From Niabella sp. (GTDB lineage: Bacteria > Bacteroidota > Bacteroidia > Chitinophagales > Chitinophagaceae): a stretch of 64,000 nucleotides of DNA. This document shows, in pieces, positions 44,232 through 52,916 of the stretch (its first letter is position 1; each line of letters opens with the position of its first letter). Under the pieces are notes generated by a model, which was given only the letters and a program-made list of their open reading frames with translations, ran no database searches and was not told the origin of the DNA. The stretch lies in contig NZ_JASLGT010000010.1 in assembly GCF_030150205.1 (NCBI RefSeq), positions 34,512 through 98,511 on the forward strand, given 5' to 3'. Position numbers and translations under genes: made by a program.

Positions 44232-45665
44232 CTATGTCTCTATAACGACTACCTCCATATTTAAAAGCTTTCCAAGTTTTTTAATCCTGGAGGCTATATG
44301 TCCAACACCAACCGCACAATGATGGGCCGGGCCATGGGCATTCCAGTTATTAATGAAATTTCTTGCTCCGGAAGGGAACCGGTAGCGGCTATTGGTGTTG
44401 CCGATCTGCAAAACGGGTCCTGCTACAGATGCTCCTTCAGCTACCAATAGCATCAGTTTTCCTTCCGTAGCCTCCACTACAGACAGCAGGGTTACGGGGC
44501 CATGTTTAACACTCATTTCTACAGATAATCCTTTACCCACTTTGCCATGGTAAACTCCCAGGGGGCGTACCTTTGTTTTGCCTTCGGCGATGGCAAGGTG
44601 GCCCGGCCCGTCGTGGCCCATTAATACCACATCCTCTTTAAAATCGATGGCGTAGTATTCTGTAAACGACCCGCCTGCTCCAAAACTATCCATGATCTTC
44701 ATGGCCTGGGCATTTTTGATTTCATATTCTCCGGCTACGGGAATGCCGTTGGCTGTAAGCAGGGAGTTGCCCAGGATGATGGAGCTAATGGTATCTTCGT
44801 TTTCTGTATTTCCGGTTCCTTTATAATAATACGCGATAGAGCCCAATTGATACTTCGATACAAGCAGCTCCATTGCGATGGATGTACAGGCAGCGCGGTA
44901 TAACTCAGCTTCGGGGCAATCGGGTTGAACATCGAACAGGTCCTGAAAGAGCCGGATCCGTTCCCTGATTTCTTTTTCAGCAACTGTTTTCCGGAGCGCT
45001 GAAAGTTCATCTACCTCCAGTAATTCGATATGCCCGCCAAAGACCGCATATTGCTGGGTAAGATCGGTGTAAATATCCAGCATGCCACTGTAATAATGTC
45101 CCAGGCAACCCAACCGGTTATGTGCCATTGTGTGGGCTACTTTCGCTGCTTCTACCCATTCATTTATTTCATTCCAGCAGCTGTCATCCTCCTGCAACAT
45201 GCCCGTTACCTGGTAAAACCGGATACCGGTTCGTTTAAACACATTGGCGATTTCCGGCACCGGACAGGGGGAGCACCAGCTCAGCCATTCACCGGTCATT
45301 TTTGTGCGGTCATTCATCGCATTAAAAGCCGCATAGTCCATTTGAGGGCCGGGAGAAAGGTTTAAAATAATAACCGGCACTTTGGTACGCTGTACGGCCG
45401 GCAACACAGTAGCAGAGAGGGCATAAGTGGTTACATAAAGAAAGATCAGATCCACTTCTTCCTGCCGGAACCGGCTGCCGGTGGCGAAGGCCTTATCTAC
45501 AGTGTCAACCAATCCGGCATTGACCACTGTTGGGTGAATCTTCCTGATGCGTTCTTCAACCAGCTGAAGATACCCTTCCAGCCGCTGCCGCAATCCTTCA
45601 AACTGCTCCCAATAAGCATCCAGGCCAATACCCATTAATCCGATTTTTAAACCAGTTGTTTGCAT
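44232..45665 (-). CDS. L-arabinose/L-fucose isomerase-family protein
   Basis: Large cytosolic sugar-isomerase-fold protein, 477 aa. VDLIFLYVTTYALSATVLPA and MAHNRLGCLGHYYSGMLDIY match the AraA-like family N-terminal domains. MGHDGPGHLAIAEGKTKVRP and FINNWNAHGPAHHCAVGVGH give the C-terminal metal/substrate His. Exact substrate is unclear; these relatives are annotated only as isomerase-like. It lies 38 nt after the GH106 gene on the same strand, so it probably converts the sugar that GH106 releases. Confidence 0.75.
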   Translation of the reverse strand: MQTTGLKIGLMGIGLDAYWEQFEGLRQRLEGYLQLVEERIRKIHPTVVNAGLVDTVDKAFATGSRFRQEEVDLIFLYVTTYALSATVLPAVQRTKVPVIILNLSPGPQMDYAAFNAMNDRTKMTGEWLSWCSPCPVPEIANVFKRTGIRFYQVTGMLQEDDSCWNEINEWVEAAKVAHTMAHNRLGCLGHYYSGMLDIYTDLTQQYAVFGGHIELLEVDELSALRKTVAEKEIRERIRLFQDLFDVQPDCPEAELYRAACTSIAMELLVSKYQLGSIAYYYKGTGNTENEDTISSIILGNSLLTANGIPVAGEYEIKNAQAMKIMDSFGAGGSFTEYYAIDFKEDVVLMGHDGPGHLAIAEGKTKVRPLGVYHGKVGKGLSVEMSVKHGPVTLLSVVEATEGKLMLLVAEGASVAGPVLQIGNTNSRYRFPSGARNFINNWNAHGPAHHCAVGVGHIASRIKKLGKLLNMEVVVIET

Positions 45666-45703
45666 GTGTTTCTTATAATGATCTATTAAATAAAATTTGC
45701 GGT

Positions 45704-48700
45704 TTAATCCTGTGTACTCCGGAACAGGCGGATGTTGCCGAGCCCATAGTCGAACAGAATATAGCTGTTGCCCGGGGGATAGGTGGGGATGCCGTTCCAG
45801 CTGTCGGGACCGGTATACCCCTGCCGGTACGTTTTATAATGCGGCCCCATCAGGTTGCGTAAACTGCCCACGACTTTTACCTCAATGGTATTTGTTCCTT
45901 TTTTTATCAGTTTTGATATTTCAAGCTGATAAGGCGCCGCATATATCATTCCGGCCTGCTGTCCGTTTACGAATATTTCTGCCACGGATGCCTTCAGCGA
46001 GTCCAGCTGCAGCAAATAGCGGCCTGCTTCGTTCAGGGAATAGGTCCTTTGGTAAACAATCGTATGCCCGTACATGGGCAAGCCCTGGTTTTTCCAGCTT
46101 CCGGCAGTCAGTGCCCGGGGCTTAACAAGCTTCCATCCCTTTGCAGCCGACTCCAGGTTATAGTTGCCCAGGATAAAAAGCGGACCTATTTCTGCATATA
46201 TGCGCATGGGGTCAATGGTCAGTGAAATGGTGTTATTTCCCGGTTTCAGATAGGGACCTGCCTGCAATACCGTAAACGAACGGTCAAGCCACCAGCCGGT
46301 GCCTGCTTGCACCGGCTGGCCATTGATCCGGATAGTGTTCCATAAGTGTCCCTGTTCAATAACGGCCCTGAAGTTTTTGGTATCCACATCTTTGTCTGCC
46401 AGGAAATGATACGATACTGTAAAGCCGGAGCCCCGGGAAAAGGTATCCCGCTGTACAAACTGGGTTTTGAATTGCATCTGGTGGTCCCAGGGATCTCCGG
46501 GAAAACCGTTTTGCTGAAATACCCGTTGGGTGGCATCTTTTACATGCAGGTCCTTCACCTCCGTATTGCGAACCTGAAGATCGCAGAAGTCGATCATCAG
46601 GGTGTTTTCTGCAGGACGTTGCACTATTATATTGCTCCCATTGATCTCTTTTTTATGTTGAATGGGATCGTAAACACCAGTGGCTTTTTGCTCTTTGTCA
46701 GCGATAAATAACAGGATACTGCCGGCAGGAGGCACATCAAATAAAAAACGGGTGCGGTGCTGGTTTTGGGTTTTAGGGTATTTCAGAATGGCACCGGTAT
46801 GGAGGTCCATCAGGAATATAAATTTATCTCCGGCTGCTTCCACATAGCCTGCAGCGGTCTGCGTAAGATTTGCATTGGATAAAAATAGTAGCTGACCATC
46901 ACTGACGATGCGCCGGTGATGCAGGAGGCTGCCTTGTTCTGTAACAGGCGTGGCCATATGGATGTAGAAAGCGTCGGACCGGAATATCTGCTCTATAACC
47001 GGAGGGTCCGGCTGTGGATAAGCGACAATGTTCTGCTGGTTGGCAGCGAATTGTTCCGAAGATTGCATGGGCGTACCATCGATACGGGTTAGCGGATGAA
47101 AGAGTATCAGCCGGCCGCCATTGGCAATAAATTGCTTTAAGAGGAGATAGGTTGACCGGTTAATGTTTTCCATTCCGGGGGGAATAACCACGGTTGTATA
47201 CCCGGCATTTCCAATCCTGAATTGATTTTTGGCTACAGAGCCATGGTCTTTGATGATATTCTCAGAGCCCAGGTCATATTCGGCCTGCGCCTTTTCCAGT
47301 TGTGTAACAAATGCCTGGAACCGGTTGCCGGTTTCAAAAAAGCGATCGTTGCTCTTAACGCGGCTGTGATACATCCATGCGGTGGAGGTAGGCTCAAGGA
47401 CCAATACCGTATTTTTTTGAATGCCACGGGAAAGCGCATAGGATAGCCGGGCAAAATATTCATTGAGTGGTTTATAATAAGGCCACCAGGAGTTCTGATA
47501 GGAAAAGGTTGTCGGATAATCATATTTCCGCACTCCGGCCATGCTCATCCAGGAAAGGTGCTGGTTCATAAAATTAACACCCAGTGCGGCCTGCCAGTCG
47601 CCCAGCCGCTTCAGATCCCTGAAGGTTAAATCCCATCCGGCTCCGCCATAGGTTTCGCAAAGTGTACGCTTTTTGCCCAATTGATTGGCGACACTGGATA
47701 ACTCTTTCACCGAACGGATATTTCCAAATTGTGCATTGGGACTGGTTTCATTAAACTGGTTAAACAGCATGTCGATACCGGGCTGATCATGCCAGGCATA
47801 CATGGCCATATTATCGGGGCCTTCACCGGGATCGGGCCAACCGTGTTCCCAATAGTGTCCGGTCCATTTCAGGTGATTTTTTTGAGTAAAAGCCTGCATC
47901 GGTTTCGACCACCGGTCGATAAATAACTGCAACAGTGTTTCCTGGTAATTGTGCCGTATTTTCTGCCAGTTGCCGGTTTCTTCAAAAAGAGAAGGCAGGT
48001 GTGGCACCAGGTCATATCCCCATTTTTTCCTGAACACCGCAAAAAGATCCGGCGTCCATCTTATGGTTTGGCTGCCATGGGTGGGAATGCTGGGTTCGTC
48101 GGAGAAAGTACCAGGAACGGTTTTGCCAAACGCACTTCCAAATGCCTTTTTATAGGGACCAAAGGTTACATCGATAAACTTTTCAGTAACACCTTTTACC
48201 AGCAGGTCTACCAATGGATAATTGGGCGGTCCTACCATACCGGCCTGGTTGGTGTAACTCAGCTTGCGGAACAGGTAATAACTGCCTTTTTCTCCGGCTG
48301 GCTGTGTTGCAGTGGCTGTAATATCTGTGAACCGGTCGCCCTCTTTTTTTAAACAAATAAAAAAAGAGGTCTTGTCATGGGGGACGGTATCGGATTTAAA
48401 TAATTGAAGCATCTGCCCCTGGTTATAAGATTCGGGCATCTGGTCTGGCACCAATCCTCCGGCAAATCCTGTAGGATAGGAGTTTTCATCATAGATCCAT
48501 ACATGCATATCCAGTTCTGCAGCTTTTTGAACCGCATGTTTGTACAACGATAACCATTCTTCACCAAGGTATTCGGTAATGAGGCCGGGACGGGGATGTA
48601 TAAATACGCCGCCGAAGGCATTGGCCTTAAACTCCACCAACATGGAATCAATAATTGCGGTGGTCACCTTTGTATTCCATACCCAAAGCGGAGCTGTTTG

Positions 48701-48871
48701 AAATTCTTTACCGGGATTGGAGAAATTTCGGAGAATGGTTGAGAAGGTAACAGGAGGCGCTGGTTTTATCAGGGATTGGGCATGTATGCCGGCCGTAAGG
48801 CTCAGAAAGAGCAGCAGGGCGGATACCACAGTTGCCGCTCTTTTTCCGCGATTTGTTTTTATAGCAATCAT
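45704..48871 (-). CDS. GH106-like glycoside hydrolase (alpha-L-rhamnosidase type)
   Basis: Secreted 1055-residue hydrolase. A signal peptide ends near GIHAQS. The catalytic-domain start is APLWVWNTKVTTAIIDSMLV, followed by GGVFIHPRPGLITEYLGEEW and HVWIYDENSYPTGFAGG, all typical of GH106. A C-terminal jelly-roll sugar-binding domain (about 830-1040) contains YLLQLDSLKASVAEIFVNGQ. GH106 members remove terminal L-rhamnose and similar sugars from pectin or glycans; the exact substrate is unknown. It is first in a leftward operon with the isomerase-like gene and is divergent from an AraC regulator. Confidence 0.85.
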   Translation of the reverse strand: MIAIKTNRGKRAATVVSALLLFLSLTAGIHAQSLIKPAPPVTFSTILRNFSNPGKEFQTAPLWVWNTKVTTAIIDSMLVEFKANAFGGVFIHPRPGLITEYLGEEWLSLYKHAVQKAAELDMHVWIYDENSYPTGFAGGLVPDQMPESYNQGQMLQLFKSDTVPHDKTSFFICLKKEGDRFTDITATATQPAGEKGSYYLFRKLSYTNQAGMVGPPNYPLVDLLVKGVTEKFIDVTFGPYKKAFGSAFGKTVPGTFSDEPSIPTHGSQTIRWTPDLFAVFRKKWGYDLVPHLPSLFEETGNWQKIRHNYQETLLQLFIDRWSKPMQAFTQKNHLKWTGHYWEHGWPDPGEGPDNMAMYAWHDQPGIDMLFNQFNETSPNAQFGNIRSVKELSSVANQLGKKRTLCETYGGAGWDLTFRDLKRLGDWQAALGVNFMNQHLSWMSMAGVRKYDYPTTFSYQNSWWPYYKPLNEYFARLSYALSRGIQKNTVLVLEPTSTAWMYHSRVKSNDRFFETGNRFQAFVTQLEKAQAEYDLGSENIIKDHGSVAKNQFRIGNAGYTTVVIPPGMENINRSTYLLLKQFIANGGRLILFHPLTRIDGTPMQSSEQFAANQQNIVAYPQPDPPVIEQIFRSDAFYIHMATPVTEQGSLLHHRRIVSDGQLLFLSNANLTQTAAGYVEAAGDKFIFLMDLHTGAILKYPKTQNQHRTRFLFDVPPAGSILLFIADKEQKATGVYDPIQHKKEINGSNIIVQRPAENTLMIDFCDLQVRNTEVKDLHVKDATQRVFQQNGFPGDPWDHQMQFKTQFVQRDTFSRGSGFTVSYHFLADKDVDTKNFRAVIEQGHLWNTIRINGQPVQAGTGWWLDRSFTVLQAGPYLKPGNNTISLTIDPMRIYAEIGPLFILGNYNLESAAKGWKLVKPRALTAGSWKNQGLPMYGHTIVYQRTYSLNEAGRYLLQLDSLKASVAEIFVNGQQAGMIYAAPYQLEISKLIKKGTNTIEVKVVGSLRNLMGPHYKTYRQGYTGPDSWNGIPTYPPGNSYILFDYGLGNIRLFRSTQD

Positions 48872-48919
48872 TGAACACCGGTCTTTTAACGGTACTGCAA
48901 AAGTCCTGAATTTTGCTCA

Positions 48920-48948
48920 TCAAAGTCAATATCAAAAATGACCTTTGA
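48920..48948. promoter_or_regulatory. Inverted repeat in the GH106/AraC divergent promoter
   Basis: TCAAAGTCA (48920-48928) and TGACCTTTGA (48939-48948) form an imperfect inverted repeat around 10 nt. Next to it on the minus strand lies a direct repeat, GGTCAAAGGTCA. It sits midway in the 106-nt gap and is a plausible AraC-protein site. Confidence 0.45.
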
Positions 48949-48977
48949 CCTGTATTTTTTGATAAATTTGAGCATCC

Positions 48978-49859
48978 ATGAACAACTATTATAAATATCT
49001 TCCAACCAGCAATGTGGATAAAAGCTGGGGTTTATATATTGTAAACGCCGGATGTACAAAGATTGCAAAATCGCAGCGTTACCCGCCCGCAGATCATCCC
49101 TCACATCATTATTTCAACTGGGAGGAAGGGCGTATTCTTGATGAATTTCAACTGATCTATATATTAAACGGAACGGGCGTTTTTGAATCGAAAAGCTGTG
49201 CGCTGATGCCTGTAAAATCCGGAACCTTACTGATGTTGTATCCCTATGAATGGCATCGGTTTAAACCCGATGAGGATACAGGCTGGGAAGAATACTGGAT
49301 CGGTTGTAAGGGCAATATTCTGCAACAAATCTGCAAGCACCATTTTTTTCCTAAGGAATCGCCTGCTTATTACCTGGGCAGCAACGAATCGGTGATCCGT
49401 TTATTTACCGATGTGATTGAGGAAACGCGATTGGAGAAAACGGGGTATCAGCAACTGGTGTCGGGGATGCTGCTGCACCTGTTTGGTGAAATTTTTTCGC
49501 TGTCAAAACAATTGAACTTTGATAAAAAGCACAAACACGAGGAGCTGATCAACCAGGCCATGTCTGTTATGCATGCCCATATCCATTCGTACCTGTCGTT
49601 TGAAAAACTGGCGGGCGATTTTTGTATCAGTTATTCCTCATTCAGAAAAGCCTTCAAGTTATATACCGGGATGTCTCCGCACCAGTACTTTTTGCAGTTG
49701 AAACTGAATAAGGCAAAGGCATTGCTGCTGCATTCGGATGCTTCCGTTAAACAGATCGCAGATCAACTGGGATTTGAATCTGCTTATTCTTTCTCCAAGA
49801 TTTTTAAGGCAAAAACGGGGGATGCTCCCAATCATTTTAAGAAGAAGTTTCTGTTATAG
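48978..49859 (+). CDS. AraC-family transcriptional regulator
   Basis: 293 residues. The N-terminal cupin sensor has a FQLIYILNGTGVFES strand and WHRFKPDEDTGWEEYWIGCK, as in sugar-sensing AraC proteins. The C-terminal double helix-turn-helix has LAGDFCISYSSFRKAFKLYT, MSPHQYFLQLKLNKAKALL and VKQIADQLGFESAYSFSKIF. It is divergent from GH106 with a 106-nt gap containing an inverted repeat. Control of the GH106/isomerase operon by a released sugar is the natural inference. Confidence 0.9.
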   Translation: MNNYYKYLPTSNVDKSWGLYIVNAGCTKIAKSQRYPPADHPSHHYFNWEEGRILDEFQLIYILNGTGVFESKSCALMPVKSGTLLMLYPYEWHRFKPDEDTGWEEYWIGCKGNILQQICKHHFFPKESPAYYLGSNESVIRLFTDVIEETRLEKTGYQQLVSGMLLHLFGEIFSLSKQLNFDKKHKHEELINQAMSVMHAHIHSYLSFEKLAGDFCISYSSFRKAFKLYTGMSPHQYFLQLKLNKAKALLLHSDASVKQIADQLGFESAYSFSKIFKAKTGDAPNHFKKKFLL

Positions 49860-49900
49860 GCGCAGCGATTTTACCCAACAGGTTTGTAAAACAGGTACCG

Positions 49901-50650
49901 TTATACCGGTGCAGAAAGGATCTTTAAAAACCGGTCCAGGCCTTTGCGCTTTTCTTCGTCAAGTGTATAGCTCAGGTCCTGTGAATAATATTTTTTAAGG
50001 TCGTAGATTCCCTCCGGTATCCGTGCAATCACTTCATCCAAATGGTCCAGACCGTAGGCATTGGCTTTGTCAAACTCCGCTATAAAATGATCCGGCAGCT
50101 TCCGGGTACTTACCCAGGCGGCGAAAACAAAGGGCAGGCCGGTAGCATTTTTCCATTCCCCGGCCAGGTCATAAATGTATTCAAATTTAGGACGCTGTTG
50201 TAAGGCGCGGTCGCCGATGATCAAACCGGCTGTGGTCCCTTTTATTTCGTCCACGAAAGATTCGCTGCGGGCATCTACGATCTCCGGCCGGATCTTCCAG
50301 TGGTTTTTGATCAGCCAGCGGCATAATGCTACCGATGACCGGCTTTGATAATCCAGGTAAATTTTTTCTACCTGCTCCAGCGGAACCTGGCTGAATACGC
50401 AAACAGAGGCTACATCGCCAATGGCACCAATGCAATAATTGCCGTTAATATAGTATTGTGGCAGTTTTTGCGTAATGGCCACCGGAACCAATCCTATATC
50501 AATCTGGTCATTCAGCAGCAATTCCGCCAGTTTCGCGGGTACATCTTCGATCAGGTCGATCTTTTCGGTGATAGGGGGAAACTGTAAACCGTATAAAAGA
50601 GGTCTTGTATTGAGGTAATTAATTATTCCAACTCTTATCTTTTCTTCCAC
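49901..50650 (-). CDS. mqnA: Chorismate dehydratase (futalosine menaquinone pathway)
   Basis: MqnA dehydrates chorismate to 3-enolpyruvylbenzoate, the entry to the futalosine route of menaquinone synthesis. IRVGIINYLNTRPLLYGLQF is the start of the family fold. LIEDVPAKLAELLLNDQIDIGL and SRSSVALCRWLIKNHW, then TAGLIIGDRALQ, fit MqnA. I prefer the GTG at 50650: the open frame runs to a TTG at 50674, but that TTG lies inside a TAAATTTG -7-like box. The protein is then 249 aa. The other mqn genes are not in view. Confidence 0.9.
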   Translation of the reverse strand: MEEKIRVGIINYLNTRPLLYGLQFPPITEKIDLIEDVPAKLAELLLNDQIDIGLVPVAITQKLPQYYINGNYCIGAIGDVASVCVFSQVPLEQVEKIYLDYQSRSSVALCRWLIKNHWKIRPEIVDARSESFVDEIKGTTAGLIIGDRALQQRPKFEYIYDLAGEWKNATGLPFVFAAWVSTRKLPDHFIAEFDKANAYGLDHLDEVIARIPEGIYDLKKYYSQDLSYTLDEEKRKGLDRFLKILSAPV

Positions 50651-50671
50651 GCCGAATCCTTTATTTTTGTG

Positions 50672-50679
50672 CAAATTTA
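50672..50679 (-). promoter_or_regulatory. Candidate -7 box (TAAATTTG) for mqnA
   Basis: TAnnTTTG match 22 nt upstream of the GTG start. It overlaps an in-frame TTG, which argues against the longer start. Confidence 0.45.
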
Positions 50680-50690
50680 GTTTGTTTGGG

Positions 50691-50746
50691 GTTTAATGTT
50701 CAAAGTTTAACGTTAAACCTTGAACCTTGAACCTTGAACATTAAAC
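50691..50746. repeat. Nested palindrome between mqnA and purB
   Basis: A perfect 13-nt inverted repeat, GTTTAATGTTCAA (50691-50703) and TTGAACATTAAAC (50734-50746), encloses the 14-nt palindrome GTTTAACGTTAAAC (50705-50718) and tandem CCTTGAA words. It ends 7 nt before the purB start codon. Confidence 0.85.
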
Positions 50747-50753
50747 CTTAAGT

Positions 50754-52091
50754 ATGTCTTTAACAGCAATTTCTCCGGTAGACGGCCGTTATCATAAACA
50801 GGTACAGCAACTGCAGGAATATTACAGCGAGTATGCATTGATCAAGTACCGTGTGATCGTGGAGATCGAGTATCTTTTTTTCCTGGCGGAAAAAAAGTTT
50901 CTGAAATTATCTGCCCCCGCCAAAAAACACCTGCGGGCTGTAATTGAAAATTTTAGCACAGATCAGGCAAAAGCGATCAAGGAGATTGAAAAAACAACAA
51001 ATCATGATGTAAAGGCGGTGGAATATTTCCTGAAAGCGGAACTGGATAAAACCGATGCAAAGGAGGCAAAGGAATGGATCCATTTCGGCCTTACTTCACA
51101 GGATGTAAACAATACGGCCATTCCCATGCTGTGGAAAGGCAGTATGGAGCAGGAGCTGATGCCGGCTTATGTAAACCTTCAGTCGCATCTGAAAGCGCTG
51201 GCAAAACAATGGAGCGATGTGTCTATGCTGGCTAAAACCCATGGACAGCCGGCCTCACCTACGAAACTGGGTAAAGAGTTTATGGTTTTTGTAGAGCGGA
51301 TCGATAACCAGGTGCAGCAGTTTTCCTACATCCCTTTTGCCGCTAAGTTTGGCGGGGCTACCGGTAATTTTAATGCGCACCATGTAGCCTATCCCAAGGT
51401 AGACTGGATCAAATTCGGAAATGAGTTTGTAGATGAAGTACTGGGCTTACAACGGATGCAATACACTACCCAGATTGAGCATTATGATAACCTGGCGGCG
51501 CATTTTGACGCAATCAAAAGGCTGAATACGATCCTGCTGGATCTTTGCCGCGACATCTGGACCTATATCAGCATGGATTATTTCAAGCAGAAAACAAAGG
51601 CCGGTGAAGTAGGCTCTTCTGCAATGCCGCATAAGGTAAACCCGATCGATTTTGAAAACGCAGAAGGTAACCTGGGCATTGCAAATGCATTGCTGGAGCA
51701 TCTCTCCGCCAAATTACCGGTGAGCCGTTTACAGCGCGATCTTACCGACAGCACTGTTTTAAGGAATATAGGTGTGCCGGTGGCGCATGTTATGATCGCT
51801 ATTAAAAGCATTGAAAAAGGGCTGGGGAAACTGGTTTTGAATGAAGCCAAACTGAAACAGGACCTGGAGGATAACTGGGCGGTAGTAGCAGAGGCAATAC
51901 AAACCATCCTGCGCCGGGAAAAATATCCCAACCCGTATGAAGCGTTAAAAGCATTAACCAGGGGCAAGGCCGGCATTACCAAGATGGCCATCCATGAATT
52001 TATAAAGGGTTTAAAAATATCGGCAGATCTTAAAAAGGAACTCCGGCAGATCACTCCGCATAATTATACGGGGATCGTGGCTAAATATTAA
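50754..52091 (+). CDS. purB: Adenylosuccinate lyase
   Basis: Fumarase-superfamily enzyme that acts twice in purine synthesis (SAICAR and adenylosuccinate cleavage). TAISPVDGRYHKQVQQLQEY, HFGLTSQDVNNTAIPMLWKG, KTHGQPASPTKLGKEFMVF and the superfamily signature GSSAMPHKVNPIDFENAEGN are complete. Length 445 aa is normal. The nested palindrome at 50691-50746 is almost flush with the ATG. A long hairpin follows about 67 nt after the stop. Confidence 0.96.
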   Translation: MSLTAISPVDGRYHKQVQQLQEYYSEYALIKYRVIVEIEYLFFLAEKKFLKLSAPAKKHLRAVIENFSTDQAKAIKEIEKTTNHDVKAVEYFLKAELDKTDAKEAKEWIHFGLTSQDVNNTAIPMLWKGSMEQELMPAYVNLQSHLKALAKQWSDVSMLAKTHGQPASPTKLGKEFMVFVERIDNQVQQFSYIPFAAKFGGATGNFNAHHVAYPKVDWIKFGNEFVDEVLGLQRMQYTTQIEHYDNLAAHFDAIKRLNTILLDLCRDIWTYISMDYFKQKTKAGEVGSSAMPHKVNPIDFENAEGNLGIANALLEHLSAKLPVSRLQRDLTDSTVLRNIGVPVAHVMIAIKSIEKGLGKLVLNEAKLKQDLEDNWAVVAEAIQTILRREKYPNPYEALKALTRGKAGITKMAIHEFIKGLKISADLKKELRQITPHNYTGIVAKY

Positions 52092-52157
52092 GGTCCTATT
52101 GGGCTGGTAGCTTCATAATGAAGTGACCGGCGTTTGATCCACAAAACCATTTTCCGG

Positions 52158-52196
52158 CATGCCGCTTCAACAGTCATTGAGGCGGCATGTATATTT
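52158..52196 (+). terminator. Long hairpin after purB, probable terminator
   Basis: CATGCCGCTTCAA pairs with TTGAGGCGGCATG over 13 bp, with one G-U pair and a 6-nt loop. It is followed by TATATTTT. Confidence 0.55.
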
Positions 52197-52306
52197 TAAG
52201 CACATCAATCACAGGAAATACTCCAGTGTTTCAATGCTTCATTGTTATCTGCCATGCACCGGAGACGCTTTATTGTCCGCAGGAAATGGAGATGAATCAA
52301 ATATGT

Positions 52307-52914
52307 TTAGTCTGTTTGAACCATTCCGGCAACCACGGCTACTTCACCAGTCAATCGAGCGGATGCCTTCTGTTTCCTTCGCTCTTGCTTTTGAAGCCGT
52401 TTCAATTGTCTTTTTGCCCGCCCTTTTGGCTGTGTTATAATTACCCCGCCTACAATACCTTCAAGACATTGAGCCGGAACCGGAGCAAGTTTGGGCATCG
52501 GTACAATAAAAGGATCCGTATTTGGCACTACCTTGCCTATTCGTTTAGTACAGTTGCTGGTTACCACGACGTTTGGCAGTTCGTTTTTGGAAACCTGGGC
52601 GTTTCCGGCCCGGGAAAGCGCAAAGAGCAGCATAAACACCGCCGCAACCCTTTTTACCAGGGGCCAGCCCGACCGGGAAATATGGTTGGCAGCCAGGTAT
52701 ACTTCTGCCTCATATTCCATCGCCAATTGCGTTTCAGTGAACCGTCCGCATATTTTCTGTGACTGGTGTTGTACAGGTAAGCAGAAATGGCGTCGGGTGT
52801 CATGCCGGTAAAATCTACCACTGTTTTGCAACAGGTATTACAATAGCGGCCATTTTCACCAGGACGCATGGCCTCCCAGTTTTCATGACAGGGGATTGGG
52901 ATCTGAATTTTCAT
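52307..52914 (-). pseudogene. Frameshifted CHENW/Cys-motif protein (paralogue of the next gene)
   Basis: The reading frame from the ATG at 52914 gives PCHENWEAMRPGENGRYCNT, then CCKTVVDFTGMTPDAISAYL, and then loses similarity. The -1-related frame resumes at QHQSQKICGRF and continues to 52307 with a membrane helix (VKRVAAVFMLLFALS) and a periplasmic tail. The intact neighbour keeps YRSQQICGRF in one frame, so a single missing base at about 52763-52775 explains the split. It could be a true pseudogene, a sequencing error or programmed frameshifting. The start lies 2 nt after the neighbour's stop. Confidence 0.8.
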
Positions 52915-52916
52915 AG

